64,000 bases of DNA from Sporolactobacillus vineae DSM 21990 = SL153 (GCF_000377985.1 NZ_KB899043.1:62001-126000), one strand, 5' to 3'; counted from the first letter of the stretch, positions 1-8,041 are shown. Notes: generated from the sequence alone by a model not told the origin. A program made the numbers and translations.

Positions 1-2043
1 CAGCCAGTGGCTGCCGCCGAGAAAGGTCCGGATCACGATGGAGTTTCCATTGGTGTCCTCAGCCCGGCCGATCGGAGACAAGATGTCAAAATCCGCGGAG
101 CCAACCGGCAAAGTTTGCCCCGCTCCCAGCACCGTCATCCTTGCTCCGTTCTGAACCGCTTCCCGGAATAATTTCAGATCATCCGGATCGGGGTCAAAAT
201 AGGCGCTGACGACCAGCTTCTTTACCGAGACACCGGCAAGCACCTGTTTCATTCCGCCCACGTGGTCGTAATCCTTGTGGGTCATCACCACAGCATCAAG
301 CTGATCGATACGTGCTGCACGCAATTCATGGAGCACGACATCGCGTCCGACATCAAACGAGCGCTTCGGTGTCTGCCAGGCCTGTCTGGGAAAAGGCAGC
401 GTGCCGCCGCTGTCGATCAATACAGACCCTTGCCGGTGCGGCAGACGAATCAGGATGCTGTCGCCCTGTCCGACATCGAGAAAGGTGACTGAACCATAAG
501 GATCGATCAAATCGGACAGAAAGACCAGTCCGTAAATGGACAGAAATGCGAGAAGCGGCAGAAACACCGTCCAGTGCCTGTCGACGGTTTCCCAGACAAT
601 CAGTGCCAGTGCAAGAATAATGATCGCTGCGGCCAGCATCCATTCCGCCATGGCACCGTAATTGAGCTGGAGAAACGGATGGCGGAACAGCGCGCGCAGC
701 ATCTGATGCGGAAAGCGCAGCAGCAGATCCAGCACCGGTGACATCAGCAGCGGAGCAGATGGGAAAAACAGACTTGTCAGATAGGCGGCAAAAGCCAGCG
801 GCATGATCATAAGGGTTAAGAAAGGCACGAAGAAAATGCTCAGGAAAAAGCCGACAACGGACAACTGATAAAAATGGTATACGGCAATCGGGAACGCCGC
901 CATTTCGCAGATCATCGACAGCATCAGAAGACGCATCACCGGAGATTTGTGCCGCCTCATCACTTCCGGTGCGGCGAGAATCACAGCAAAGGTCACGGCA
1001 AAGGAGAGCTGAAAGCCCAGGTCGTAAACGGTCGGCGGATGCGCAAAAACCATGATCAGGCAGGAAAAGGAGAGCATATCGGTCATGCTCAGGCGATTCC
1101 GGCCAATGATCGCCCCGATAAACATTAGGGCGGCAGTCAGCCCTGAGCGAACGGCAGAAGGCTGCGCTCCGGTCAGGAGAACATACACGGGAATCAGCAG
1201 CAGAAGGCTGAAGAGGGCATATTCTTTAACCACACCGGCCCGGCGCAGCACGAAATAGAGAAAACCGAAAATAACTGTAATGTGCATGCCGGAAACGACA
1301 AGAAGATGAACGAGCCCGAACAGCCTGTATGCATCAATCAGATCCGGATCCATCGCCTGATCATCGCCGAAGACCAGCGCTTTGATCATCCCGGCACTCT
1401 GCGGTGTAAATGTTCGGTCGATCCGGTTCAGCTGATCCATCCGCATACGGTTCAGCCGGTCAAGCAGATCCGGATCGGCGTCTGCATAATCCTGAATACC
1501 CTCTGCCTGAAACTGCCAGAAAATCTGCTGTTTTTTCAGATAGTCACGATAGTCGAAAGCATGAAAATTGGTCGGTTCCGGAGGTTGTACCAGTTTCCCT
1601 TCAAGGCGGCTGAAAAGACCGGGCTTCAACGCCTTCATCAGCCTGTTTTTATCTGCAGCTTTTCGCAGGCGAACCAGTACTTGAATACGCTCACCGCTTT
1701 CGGTCCGAAGCGTAAAGCGCAGCCGGTCCCCGTCAAAGACGGGAATATCCGTGATTTTCCCCGTGATGACGGTCGTCTGCGGAGAAAGCCCGGATGTGTT
1801 CTGAATAAAGAAGTGGTCGTCAGCGGCAACGGCAAGAAAGACCGTCACCAGGATCAGAAACAGCGGGTACTGTCTGGCTGCGGCCAGATAAGTGAGATAA
1901 ACAAGGACAAGGCACACGGGCACTAAAGCATTTGATGAAGCAAACCAGGCGGACAGGCAGGCACACAGTGCAGGAAGATGCCACTTCCCTGTCAGTGCGC
2001 TACTGAGGCGTATCAGGCTCAGCAGCCCCGCAATCCTGCTCAC
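1..2043 (-). CDS. comEC: ComEC/Rec2 DNA-uptake channel, C-terminus beyond the window
   Basis: Membrane channel that carries single-stranded DNA into the cell during transformation. The frame is open from a GTG at 2043 to the left edge (681 codons), so the C-terminus is missing. It begins with hydrophobic segments and a short soluble N-terminal domain. The competence core follows, with LLVVSGMHITVI near residue 247 (the VSGMH signature of the family), then many membrane helices. From about residue 530 there is a metallo-beta-lactamase-like domain with LDVGQGDSILI and THKDYDHVGG (metal-binding HxxxDH). The GTG lies 18 bases after the comEA stop; an in-frame TGA just upstream leaves no earlier start. 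A GAGG sits about 16 bases upstream, so initiation probably depends on coupling to comEA. The comEB gene found between them in B. subtilis is absent. Confidence 0.93.
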   Translation of the reverse strand, partial: MSRIAGLLSLIRLSSALTGKWHLPALCACLSAWFASSNALVPVCLVLVYLTYLAAARQYPLFLILVTVFLAVAADDHFFIQNTSGLSPQTTVITGKITDIPVFDGDRLRFTLRTESGERIQVLVRLRKAADKNRLMKALKPGLFSRLEGKLVQPPEPTNFHAFDYRDYLKKQQIFWQFQAEGIQDYADADPDLLDRLNRMRMDQLNRIDRTFTPQSAGMIKALVFGDDQAMDPDLIDAYRLFGLVHLLVVSGMHITVIFGFLYFVLRRAGVVKEYALFSLLLLIPVYVLLTGAQPSAVRSGLTAALMFIGAIIGRNRLSMTDMLSFSCLIMVFAHPPTVYDLGFQLSFAVTFAVILAAPEVMRRHKSPVMRLLMLSMICEMAAFPIAVYHFYQLSVVGFFLSIFFVPFLTLMIMPLAFAAYLTSLFFPSAPLLMSPVLDLLLRFPHQMLRALFRHPFLQLNYGAMAEWMLAAAIIILALALIVWETVDRHWTVFLPLLAFLSIYGLVFLSDLIDPYGSVTFLDVGQGDSILIRLPHRQGSVLIDSGGTLPFPRQAWQTPKRSFDVGRDVVLHELRAARIDQLDAVVMTHKDYDHVGGMKQVLAGVSVKKLVVSAYFDPDPDDLKLFREAVQNGARMTVLGAGQTLPVGSADFDILSPIGRAEDTNGNSIVIRTFLGGSHWL

Positions 2044-2061
2044 TGAAAAAAAGTATTGTCC

Positions 2062-2721
2062 TCACCGTACGGTCGCGTCCGGTTTGATTTTTTCAAGCGA
2101 CTTGTCCCCGATACCGGAGACGTTATTCAGATCATCAACCGATTTAAACGGCCCATGCTGCTCCCGATATTGAATAATCGCTTTTGCTTTTGCCGGTCCG
2201 ATCCCGGTCAGATTCTGAAGTGCCTGTTCGTCCGCTGAATTAATATTGATCTGTTCGCCAGCTGGCCCGGCCGATGATGCGCCCTGCGGCGATGCCGTCG
2301 TTCCGGGAGAACCGGAAATCTGCGGCGGATCCTTCTTGCCCTTTTCCGGAACAAAGATCACCATCTCATCGGCTACCTTCTGCGCCAGATTGATTCTGTT
2401 TTCGTCAGCCTTAACGGTTAGGCCGCCTGCTCGGGCCACGGCATCGCTGACGCGGTCACCGGCAGTCATCGTATAGATGCCTGGCCTTCTGACCGCCCCC
2501 TTCATATCGACGATCAGTTTTGCCGGAAGACGAACGGTTTTCACGTCACTTTCAGCAGCGCTGCTCGGGCTTGCACTCTTTTTGAAATAAGACGCCGTTT
2601 TCTCCGCGGCTGCCTTCCGCTCTGCAGCCTGGTTATTTTTGTAGACCATCAGCAGAATCACAGCAATAAGCACAATGATTGCAACGGCCCAAAGTTTACG
2701 GTTGCTCAGCCATCGTTCCAT
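2062..2721 (-). CDS. comEA: ComEA, competence DNA receptor
   Basis: Membrane-anchored DNA-binding protein that hands incoming duplex DNA to the uptake machinery. In the 219-residue product, residues 9-27 form one membrane helix after a short cytoplasmic tail. Residues about 65-125 form an SLBB (beta-grasp) domain (KLIVDMKGAVRRPGIY). After a Gly/Ser/Pro-rich linker the last 65 residues form a helix-hairpin-helix DNA-binding domain (ININSADEQAL, LTGIGPAKAKAI, VSGIGDKSLEKI). The frame stays open to an ATG at 2799, but those residues look unlike a ComEA N-terminus. The ATG at 2721 starts just before the membrane helix, as is usual, although its ribosome binding site (AAGAAG) is weak. It lies divergent from comER. 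I see no paired AAAA-N5-TTTT ComK box upstream. Confidence 0.92.
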   Translation of the reverse strand: MERWLSNRKLWAVAIIVLIAVILLMVYKNNQAAERKAAAEKTASYFKKSASPSSAAESDVKTVRLPAKLIVDMKGAVRRPGIYTMTAGDRVSDAVARAGGLTVKADENRINLAQKVADEMVIFVPEKGKKDPPQISGSPGTTASPQGASSAGPAGEQININSADEQALQNLTGIGPAKAKAIIQYREQHGPFKSVDDLNNVSGIGDKSLEKIKPDATVR

Positions 2722-2861
2722 CAGGTCACTTCTTTTCTTAAGTAGTTTCGTGTTCGAGGATGCACGCAAGCCGTGGTCTGCAGGCTCATCAGTCTGCATA
2801 AACAGTCAGGAATTCGCATAGATTCCAATGAGGAAGCCAAATGTATTGAGGTGAAGCAGTC

Positions 2862-3689
2862 ATGAGGATCGGCGTGATAGGAACGGGGAACATCGGATCG
2901 ATGCTGGCCGGCGCTCTGGTCAGAAGCAAAGCAGCCCGGCCGAAAGCCATCTCGGTGTTCAACCGGACAGAATCCAAAGCGCGGGAACTCGCCGCCCGCT
3001 ATCCCGGCCTTAGAGTATGCGCCTCGGCAGAGCAGGCGGTGCGCCGGTCGGACACCGTATTCCTCTGCGTGAAGCCGCTGCAGCTGTTTCCGCTGCTGCA
3101 GTCCCTTAACGGGTTCTGGCATCCGGAGCAGCTCGCCGTTTCCGTCACCAGTCCCGTGCGCATTGACCAGCTTGAAAAAATCATTCCCTGTCACACCGCA
3201 CGTGCCGTCCCAAGCATCGTTAATCAGACACTGGCCGGAAACACGCTGGTTACTTTCGGAACGACGCTGACTGATTTTCAAAAATATAAACTGTGGCATT
3301 TGCTGGGTAACTTTTCCCATCCGATTGAAATCGACGAAGCTTACATTCGTATTGCCTCTGATCTGTCCAGCTGCGGGCCTGCTTTCCTTTCATTTTTTCT
3401 TGAAAAAATGATTCTCGATGCGACCCGGGTGACACAGATTTCACGAAAAACAGCAACGGAACTTGCGACACAAATGACGATCGGGTTTGGAAAGTTACTC
3501 GAAGAAGAAACCTATACACTGCCGAAACTCAGAGAGAAAGTAACGGTTAAAGGGGGCGTCACCGGGGCGGGTCTGTCTGTTCTGGATAAGGAATACGGAG
3601 CTCTGTTTGAACATCTTTTCGAAGCGACGCAAAAAAAATTTGTGGAGGATCATCAGGCAATTGATCCGTCCTTTGACCGGATCGACTGA
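2862..3689 (+). CDS. comER: ComER, ProC-like pyrroline-5-carboxylate reductase family protein
   Basis: This 275-residue protein belongs to the pyrroline-5-carboxylate reductase family. The N-terminus carries the NAD(P)-binding glycine motif (GVIGTGNIGSMLAGAL) and the C-terminal half has the helical dimer domain, including VTVKGGVTGAGL. The start is an ATG behind GAGGTGA. In B. subtilis comER lies opposite the comE operon, exactly as here, and is linked to sporulation and biofilm entry rather than to proline synthesis; that role is carried over by synteny. It converges with rsfS on a shared terminator at 3771-3798. Confidence 0.88.
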   Translation: MRIGVIGTGNIGSMLAGALVRSKAARPKAISVFNRTESKARELAARYPGLRVCASAEQAVRRSDTVFLCVKPLQLFPLLQSLNGFWHPEQLAVSVTSPVRIDQLEKIIPCHTARAVPSIVNQTLAGNTLVTFGTTLTDFQKYKLWHLLGNFSHPIEIDEAYIRIASDLSSCGPAFLSFFLEKMILDATRVTQISRKTATELATQMTIGFGKLLEEETYTLPKLREKVTVKGGVTGAGLSVLDKEYGALFEHLFEATQKKFVEDHQAIDPSFDRID

Positions 3690-3770
3690 GTACAAAAGAA
3701 TCATACTTTTACATTTCCCCGTCTGTTTGCAGAACTCCTGCATGTAAATAAGGCAGTTCTGTGTCTAAAG

Positions 3771-3798
3771 AAAAAGCCGCTGATTACAGCGGCTTTTT
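3771..3798. terminator. Bidirectional terminator between comER and rsfS
   Basis: A perfect stem AGCCGCTG/CAGCGGCT around a 4-base loop is flanked by five A on the left and five T on the right, so it can stop transcripts from both sides. It overlaps the rsfS stop codon. Confidence 0.85.
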
Positions 3799-4137
3799 CT
3801 CAAGACTATAGACAGGGGCGTCACCCCATAATTTTTCCAGTTGATAATAATTTCGTTCATCCCGGTGAAACACATGGGCAACAACATCGCCCATATCAAT
3901 GAGCACCCAGCGTCCCCGGTCAAATCCTTCCATCCGGCGCACAGGAACGCCCCTGGCTTCACATGCCATTTTCAGCGCCGTCGAAATAGCCTGTACCTGT
4001 TTTTCTGAATCGCCGTGACAAATAATAAAGTAATCCGCGATGATCGAAATGCCCGTCATTTTCAGCATCACCAGATCCTGTGCCTTCTTGTCATCAGCAG
4101 CTTCAGCCAGATATCTGACCCATTCCTCACTCGTCAT
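3784..4137 (-). CDS. rsfS: RsfS, ribosomal silencing factor
   Basis: RsfS binds ribosomal protein uL14 and keeps the 30S and 50S subunits apart when nutrients are scarce. At 117 residues it has the normal length. The family core is visible: DIVMLKMTG-like strand (QDLVMLKMTG), a YFIICHGDSEKQVQAI segment, and EGFDRGRWVLIDMGDVVAHVF, which ends in the conserved DxVxHxF signature. Its ATG overlaps the yqeK stop as ATGA, so the two are translationally coupled. The yqeM methyltransferase that follows rsfS in B. subtilis is missing; a terminator comes directly instead. Confidence 0.95.
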   Translation of the reverse strand: MTSEEWVRYLAEAADDKKAQDLVMLKMTGISIIADYFIICHGDSEKQVQAISTALKMACEARGVPVRRMEGFDRGRWVLIDMGDVVAHVFHRDERNYYQLEKLWGDAPVYSLEKKPL

Positions 4138-4712
4138 CCAGTCACCTCATTGATTTGATTTATTAAATTATTATATGCCTCAAATGTCTCCGGATAAACA
4201 CTCTTTCTTTTTTCCAGCAGATGCATAATCGTCCGCTGCAGTTCCTGATACACCGCTTCATCCAGATCGCTTTCGGCGGCCTTCCGGACCTCGTCCACGC
4301 CGGGAAAATCACGTCCGGGTTCAATATAATCGGCGAGGAAAATGATCTTGTCCAGCAGGGTCATTTTCTTTCTTCCGGTCGTATGGAAGGTCATGGCGTC
4401 AAGAATTTCACGATCGGTAATCCCGAGTTTCTCCTCGGCATAAACCGCGCCGACCGGAGCATGCCAGAGCTTGTCGGAAAACTCGAGAAAATTATCCGGG
4501 ATATCCCTGCGCCGGCGGATGACCGCTGCCAGCTGATCATCCGGGAAATACTTGGCGATGTCGTGCAGCATACCCGCGAGCCTGGCTTTCTTCACATCAC
4601 CGCCATATTTTTCCGCCAGCCGACCGGCCGTTTCCGAAACGCCGACGGAATGTCTGAACCTTTTTTCCGGGAGCAATGCCCGAATCGTTTCCTCCGCTTC
4701 GTCAATCTTCAT
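4134..4712 (-). CDS. yqeK: YqeK, HD-domain diadenosine tetraphosphatase
   Basis: Family members are metal-dependent HD-domain hydrolases that split Ap4A symmetrically to ADP. The 192-residue product shows the HD ligands in order: FRHSVGVSETA (His), LAGMLHDIAKYF (His-Asp), LWHAPVGAVYAEE (His) and AMTFHTTGR (His). A later DKIIFLADYIEPGR supplies the final aspartate. I chose the ATG at 4712 because GGGGAGA lies 6-7 bases upstream; an in-frame extension to 4739 has no such site. It overlaps the end of nadD by 11 bases and rsfS by 4, forming one transcription unit. Confidence 0.92.
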   Translation of the reverse strand: MKIDEAEETIRALLPEKRFRHSVGVSETAGRLAEKYGGDVKKARLAGMLHDIAKYFPDDQLAAVIRRRRDIPDNFLEFSDKLWHAPVGAVYAEEKLGITDREILDAMTFHTTGRKKMTLLDKIIFLADYIEPGRDFPGVDEVRKAAESDLDEAVYQELQRTIMHLLEKRKSVYPETFEAYNNLINQINEVTG

Positions 4713-5280
4713 AGAGATGTCTCCCCTTAATATAGTCAATCACTGCGTCCGGCATAAAATAGCGGCACGAACGCCCTTCCTGAAGCCGGTCGCGAATGAG
4801 ACTCGATGAGATGTCGATCAGCGGCATATTGATATAGGCCACATCGGCATGCGCCGGATTCTCAGCGGGGAATCCCGGCCGCCTGAACGCAATAAACGAC
4901 GTCATCCGGCAGAGTTCCTCAATGCCATGCCAGTTTGGCAGATCATCAACCATATCCGCACCAAGAATAAAATAAAACCGGTCATCGGGAAATCTTCTTG
5001 TCAGTTCCCGTACCGTTTCCACCGTATAAGATTTGCCGCCGCGCTCAACCTCGACCAGTGAAATCCGGAAACGGCTGTTGCCGCTGATCGCCCGTCTGAC
5101 CATCTGTACCCGGTCGTCTGCTGAAGTCTGTGCGACTTTTCCCTGAATATGCGGCGGGTCATAGGTGGGCAGAAACCAGACCTCATCGAGACGGCACGCT
5201 TCCAGTGCTTCCTGAGCAATCAGCAGATGCATCTGATGCGGCGGATCAAATGTGCCGCCCATCAGTCCGATTTTTTTCAT
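4702..5280 (-). CDS. nadD: Nicotinate-nucleotide adenylyltransferase
   Basis: NadD joins nicotinate mononucleotide and ATP to make deamido-NAD. The 192-residue protein has the Rossmann-type nucleotidylyltransferase fold: an N-terminal GLMGGTFDPPHQMHL and a C-terminal ISSSLIRDRL, which corresponds to the ISSTxxR signature. One oddity is visible: the usual HxGH motif reads H-Q-M-H, with methionine in place of the highly conserved glycine. The ATG overlaps the yhbY stop (ATGA). In B. subtilis nadD also sits between yhbY and yqeK. Confidence 0.94.
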   Translation of the reverse strand: MKKIGLMGGTFDPPHQMHLLIAQEALEACRLDEVWFLPTYDPPHIQGKVAQTSADDRVQMVRRAISGNSRFRISLVEVERGGKSYTVETVRELTRRFPDDRFYFILGADMVDDLPNWHGIEELCRMTSFIAFRRPGFPAENPAHADVAYINMPLIDISSSLIRDRLQEGRSCRYFMPDAVIDYIKGRHLYED

Positions 5281-5585
5281 GAAACCGGCTTCTCCGTCTT
5301 TCCCGGACGGTCGTCTTTATTCTTCTTCTTTCTGAACAGAATCAGGGTGTGGCCGATGACCTGGACGAGTTCCGCACCTGTTTCGGCGGCAATCCGTTCA
5401 CCGGCATCCTTCGCTGTTTCATCCGTATTCCGCAGCAGGGACACCTTAATCAGCTCACGTTTCTCCAGAAGGGCATCCAGTTCACGAATCAGCTGGGCGC
5501 CCAGCCCGGATTTCCCGATTTGAAAAACCGGTTTTAATGTCTGTGCCTCTCTTCGCAAATCCATAAGTTGTCTCTTACTCAGCAT
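5277..5585 (-). CDS. yhbY: YhbY, CRM-domain ribosome-assembly RNA-binding protein
   Basis: A small RNA-binding protein of the CRM family that associates with pre-50S ribosomal particles. The 102-residue product starts MLSKRQLMDLRREAQ and contains FQIGKSGL (the GxxG loop that contacts RNA), LIRELDALLEKRELIKV and ETGAELVQVIGHTLILFRK. The start at 5585 matches the family N-terminus; GGAGG lies 12 bases upstream, slightly far. Nine further in-frame codons are open upstream but lack family similarity. The aroE gene that sits between yqeH and yhbY in B. subtilis is absent, leaving an 89-base gap. Confidence 0.92.
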   Translation of the reverse strand: MLSKRQLMDLRREAQTLKPVFQIGKSGLGAQLIRELDALLEKRELIKVSLLRNTDETAKDAGERIAAETGAELVQVIGHTLILFRKKKNKDDRPGKTEKPVS

Positions 5586-5674
5586 ATTTCCGTAAGTCCT
5601 CCATCTGCACATGCATACACTTTTTTACAACTGCTCTCATTCTAACATATCGTTTCATGACCGGCTGCGGATCG

Positions 5675-6775
5675 TCAACCCTTGATGATCGATGTCCTCC
5701 GGGAGACGCTGATGCTTTCCGGCGCGAAGACATGAATCTGTGCCCCGCGGCCCTTAACCGTCACCCAGCCGAGGCCGGAAAAGACGATGTCCGTATTCAG
5801 CCCGTCGGTGCGAAAATCGTAACTTTTAAGCTCCGGCAATCCTCTGGTCCGGCTCGGCGGTGACAGGAGCTGGCCGTACTGACGGTGGAAGAGGTCGTCC
5901 GCATGATCCGTACGGGTCCGGTGTACGGTCAGACGGTTGGACGTATAAACGATCAGCGAACGCCGGCCAGGGCCGATATAATCGATGCGCCCCATCCCGC
6001 CGAGGAAAAGAGTCTGTCCTTCATTCAGCTGAAAAACGACCGGTTTGATTTCCCTTGTCGGCATCACCTGACGGTAATCCTTCTCACTGATGAAATGTGC
6101 CGCCTGATGCAGATTAACGATCCCCGGCGTATCATAGAGCATCTGCCCGTCATCAAGCGGGATGCCGATAAAATCCAGCGTCGTTCCCGGAAAATGAGAC
6201 GTGGTGATCGTCCCTTCCTGCTGGCCGACCGCGCGAATCAGGTGATTGATAAACGTCGATTTGCCGACATTGGTCACGCCGACGACATAAATATCCTTGC
6301 CTTTTCGGTAATCGTTCATCTCTTCGATGACCTGATCGATGCCCATGTTCTTCTCGGCACTCATCAGCAGAACGTCAAGCGGACGCAGCCCCAGCTCCTT
6401 CGCAGAACGGCGCAGCCAGCTGGTCAGTTTATTCGGGTTTGTCGATTTTGGAAGCAGATCCAGTTTATTCCCGACCATCAAAACCGGATTGTTGCCCACA
6501 AAGCGCTGTAGACCGGGAACCCAGCTTCCGGAAAAATCGAAGATATCCACCAGATAAACGACCAGTCCCTTTCTGCCGGAAATCTGCGAAAGTAATTTCA
6601 GAAAATCGTCGCCGGTCATCGGCACATCCTGAACTTCGTTATAATGCTGCAGACGAAAACAGCGGCGGCAGATGACCGGATCATGCCGGAGTGCGGACGC
6701 CGGTGCATAACCCGGTGCCCCTTCATCCTCTGTCTGAATTTTTATCCCGCATCCGTTACAATAAACCGATTCCAA
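5675..6775 (-). CDS. yqeH: YqeH, circularly permuted GTPase for 30S assembly
   Basis: YqeH is a GTPase needed to build the 30S subunit. The 366-residue protein opens with a four-cysteine zinc finger (YCNGCG, then ICRRCFRLQHYNEV). The G motifs come in permuted order: VGNKLDLLPK (G4) first, then GVTNVGKSTFINHLI (G1, P-loop), then a TTLDFI segment (G2) and YDTPGI (G3, DxPG). The C-terminal part is the beta-rich RNA-binding domain. It ends 3 bases before the yqeG stop side, so the two genes form one unit. Confidence 0.96.
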   Translation of the reverse strand: MESVYCNGCGIKIQTEDEGAPGYAPASALRHDPVICRRCFRLQHYNEVQDVPMTGDDFLKLLSQISGRKGLVVYLVDIFDFSGSWVPGLQRFVGNNPVLMVGNKLDLLPKSTNPNKLTSWLRRSAKELGLRPLDVLLMSAEKNMGIDQVIEEMNDYRKGKDIYVVGVTNVGKSTFINHLIRAVGQQEGTITTSHFPGTTLDFIGIPLDDGQMLYDTPGIVNLHQAAHFISEKDYRQVMPTREIKPVVFQLNEGQTLFLGGMGRIDYIGPGRRSLIVYTSNRLTVHRTRTDHADDLFHRQYGQLLSPPSRTRGLPELKSYDFRTDGLNTDIVFSGLGWVTVKGRGAQIHVFAPESISVSRRTSIIKG

Positions 6776-6778
6776 TAG

Positions 6779-7294
6779 TTAATCCTCCCATTTCATCCAG
6801 CCGCGCCGTCTCATTCTCGAAAGGAGAAATCGTTCAATCATCCGGTTCAATTTTGTTGCCGGCGCGTCATTCCTGTCGATCGGAACGACAAGCATCGTAT
6901 GCATACCGAGGCGATTGCCGCCATATATATCCGTGACGATCTGATCGCCAACGACGATCAGATCATCCTTTTTCAGTCCCATCTCATGCATCGCCCGCCG
7001 GAATCCGTATCCCGCCGGTTTGAGTGCACGGAAGATGTACGGAACCTCCGATGTGCCTGTGAATTTACGGACACGCTTTTTACTATTATTTGAAAGGATC
7101 ATCACGGAAATGCCCGCATCGCGCAGCTGATTGAACCACTGCAGCAGCTCAGGCGTCATATCTGCCTTGTTCCAGGCAACCAGCGTGTTGTCCAGATCCG
7201 TAATGACTCCTTTAATGCCCTTCTCCTTCAGCTTCTCCGGCTGAATCTGAAAAACGCTTTCAACATGTGCATCTGGCAAAAAATTTTTCAGCAA
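6779..7294 (-). CDS. yqeG: YqeG, HAD-family (IIIA) phosphatase
   Basis: A HAD-superfamily hydrolase. The catalytic motif I is ITDLDNTLVAWN (DxDxT type), motif II is MILSNNSKKR and motif III covers KPAGYGFRRAM with VGDQIVTDIYGGN. It starts with TTG at 7294, eight bases after GAGGTG, and the resulting N-terminus (MLKNFLPDAHVESVF) matches the B. subtilis protein; the ATG four bases away is out of frame. It is the first gene of the yqeG-yqeH-yhbY-nadD-yqeK-rsfS unit. In B. subtilis yqeG lies beside sda, which is also the case here. Confidence 0.93.
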   Translation of the reverse strand: MLKNFLPDAHVESVFQIQPEKLKEKGIKGVITDLDNTLVAWNKADMTPELLQWFNQLRDAGISVMILSNNSKKRVRKFTGTSEVPYIFRALKPAGYGFRRAMHEMGLKKDDLIVVGDQIVTDIYGGNRLGMHTMLVVPIDRNDAPATKLNRMIERFLLSRMRRRGWMKWED

Positions 7295-7478
7295 TCATTC
7301 TGCACCTCGACTTCTGATACCATTTTCCCACATGTTGCTGATTTTACCAAGTCATCCGGGCAATTTCTCACCCGCCGTTCATACTTATTGATTCAGTGTA
7401 CATCGGATTGTAAAAATAGACCATCTTTCCGGCTAGCGTTGACAATATTTTTCGACAGCAGCCGACGTCGCCTCCGGC

Positions 7479-7498
7479 TGTGGATAAGATTATCCACA
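7479..7498. promoter_or_regulatory. Inverted pair of DnaA boxes
   Basis: TGTGGATAA at 7479-7487 and TTATCCACA at 7490-7498 are perfect consensus DnaA boxes facing each other with a 2-base gap. They form an almost perfect palindrome about 180 bases before sda. Confidence 0.8.
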
Positions 7499-7568
7499 TT
7501 GTCTCAGGCAAAGAGACACACATTTTATAATTTATTAACAATTCATTCACAGATTGTCCACCTCCGGC

Positions 7569-7577
7569 TGTGGATAA
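7569..7577 (-). promoter_or_regulatory. DnaA box next to the proposed sda promoter
   Basis: A third perfect DnaA box (TGTGGATAA on the plus strand) ends nine bases before the proposed -35 element of sda, a place from which an activator could contact RNA polymerase. Confidence 0.75.
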
Positions 7578-7673
7578 TCCGGCAATTGTCCCCGTTCGAT
7601 CATCATGATAGAGTGAAGGAAAGGATGAAGAACATAAGGAATGTGAGAGGTGGCGGCCGGAAACGGGGGAAAG

Positions 7674-7814
7674 ATGGAAAATCTGAGTGACAGCCTGCTG
7701 ATTGAATCTTATGAAAAGGCATTAAAATATCATTTGAGCACAGCCTTTATCGGACTCATCAGGCAGGAAATGAAGCGTCGGCGGATAAAGATTCCTGAGC
7801 ATCAGTTAAATTAA
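7674..7814 (+). CDS. sda: Sda, checkpoint inhibitor of sporulation kinases
   Basis: Sda is a tiny helical-hairpin protein that binds sporulation histidine kinases such as KinA and blocks autophosphorylation while DNA replication is active or damaged. The product is 46 residues, the same length as the B. subtilis protein. It has the family pattern LSDSLLIESYEKA, then a turn, then FIGLIRQEMKRRR (compare LSDELLIESY and FIELIENEIKRR). The start is an ATG behind GGGGGA. It is divergent from yqeG, as in B. subtilis, and behind three DnaA boxes, so control by DnaA is likely. A terminator follows at 7901-7941. Confidence 0.92.
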   Translation: MENLSDSLLIESYEKALKYHLSTAFIGLIRQEMKRRRIKIPEHQLN

Positions 7815-7900
7815 CAGCCGTTCTGTTTCTATCGAAAGGCGGCTGAGTCAAATCTTGATGATATCGGGAACAGGCGGAAGCGACTGTTTCTCCGACACAG

Positions 7901-7941
7901 AAAGGACCTGCACCGGGCAGGCCCTTCTTTTTTATTTTTTT
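7901..7941 (+). terminator. Terminator downstream of sda
   Basis: AGGACCTGC and GCAGGCCCT form a stem with one mismatch around ACCGG, followed by CTTCTTTTTTATTTTTTT on the plus strand. Confidence 0.75.
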
Positions 7942-7948
7942 CAGGAGC

Positions 7949-8041
7949 TTAATAAACCCAGGTCGCACCAACGATAATCAGCAGAATGAACAGGACGACA
8001 ATCAACGCGAATCCTGAACCATAGCCGCATGAATAGCCCAT
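7949..8041 (-). CDS. YjcZ-family sporulation micro-protein
   Basis: A 30-residue gene: MGYSCGYGSGF followed by a hydrophobic helix, ALIVVLFILLIIVGATWVY. This Gly/Tyr-rich head plus a single LIVVLFILLIIVG-type helix is the signature of the YjcZ family, which is found only in spore formers and whose role is poorly known. The ATG at 8041 has AAGGAG ten bases upstream. It converges on sda and lies 204 bases from sigK, within a small cluster of sporulation genes. A single transmembrane protein is the most that can be said from sequence. Confidence 0.88.
   Translation of the reverse strand: MGYSCGYGSGFALIVVLFILLIIVGATWVY

Larger units (their letters stand above)
7295..7673. promoter_or_regulatory. 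yqeG-sda intergenic region with a DnaA-box cluster
   Basis: This 379-base divergent region carries no convincing gene apart from the start of sda. It contains three exact 9-base DnaA boxes (TTATCCACA or its complement): 7479-7487, 7490-7498 facing the first, and 7569-7577. Two of them lie in a repeated 17-base block, CCTCCGGCTGTGGATAA, at 7471 and 7561. A modest sigma-A-like promoter toward sda can be proposed: TTGTCC at 7586-7591, 17-base spacer, TAGAGT at 7609-7614. In B. subtilis DnaA binds this same intergenic region and activates sda; the function here is inferred from that. Confidence 0.75.

Noticed and set aside
2722-2861. ComK boxes before comEA
   Set aside because: No AAAA-N5-TTTT pairs are present; comE regulation here may differ from B. 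subtilis or act from further away.
7265-7690. A 141-codon plus-strand frame across the yqeG-sda gap
   Set aside because: It runs over the yqeG start, all three DnaA boxes and the sda start, has no ribosome binding site and no family-like sequence.
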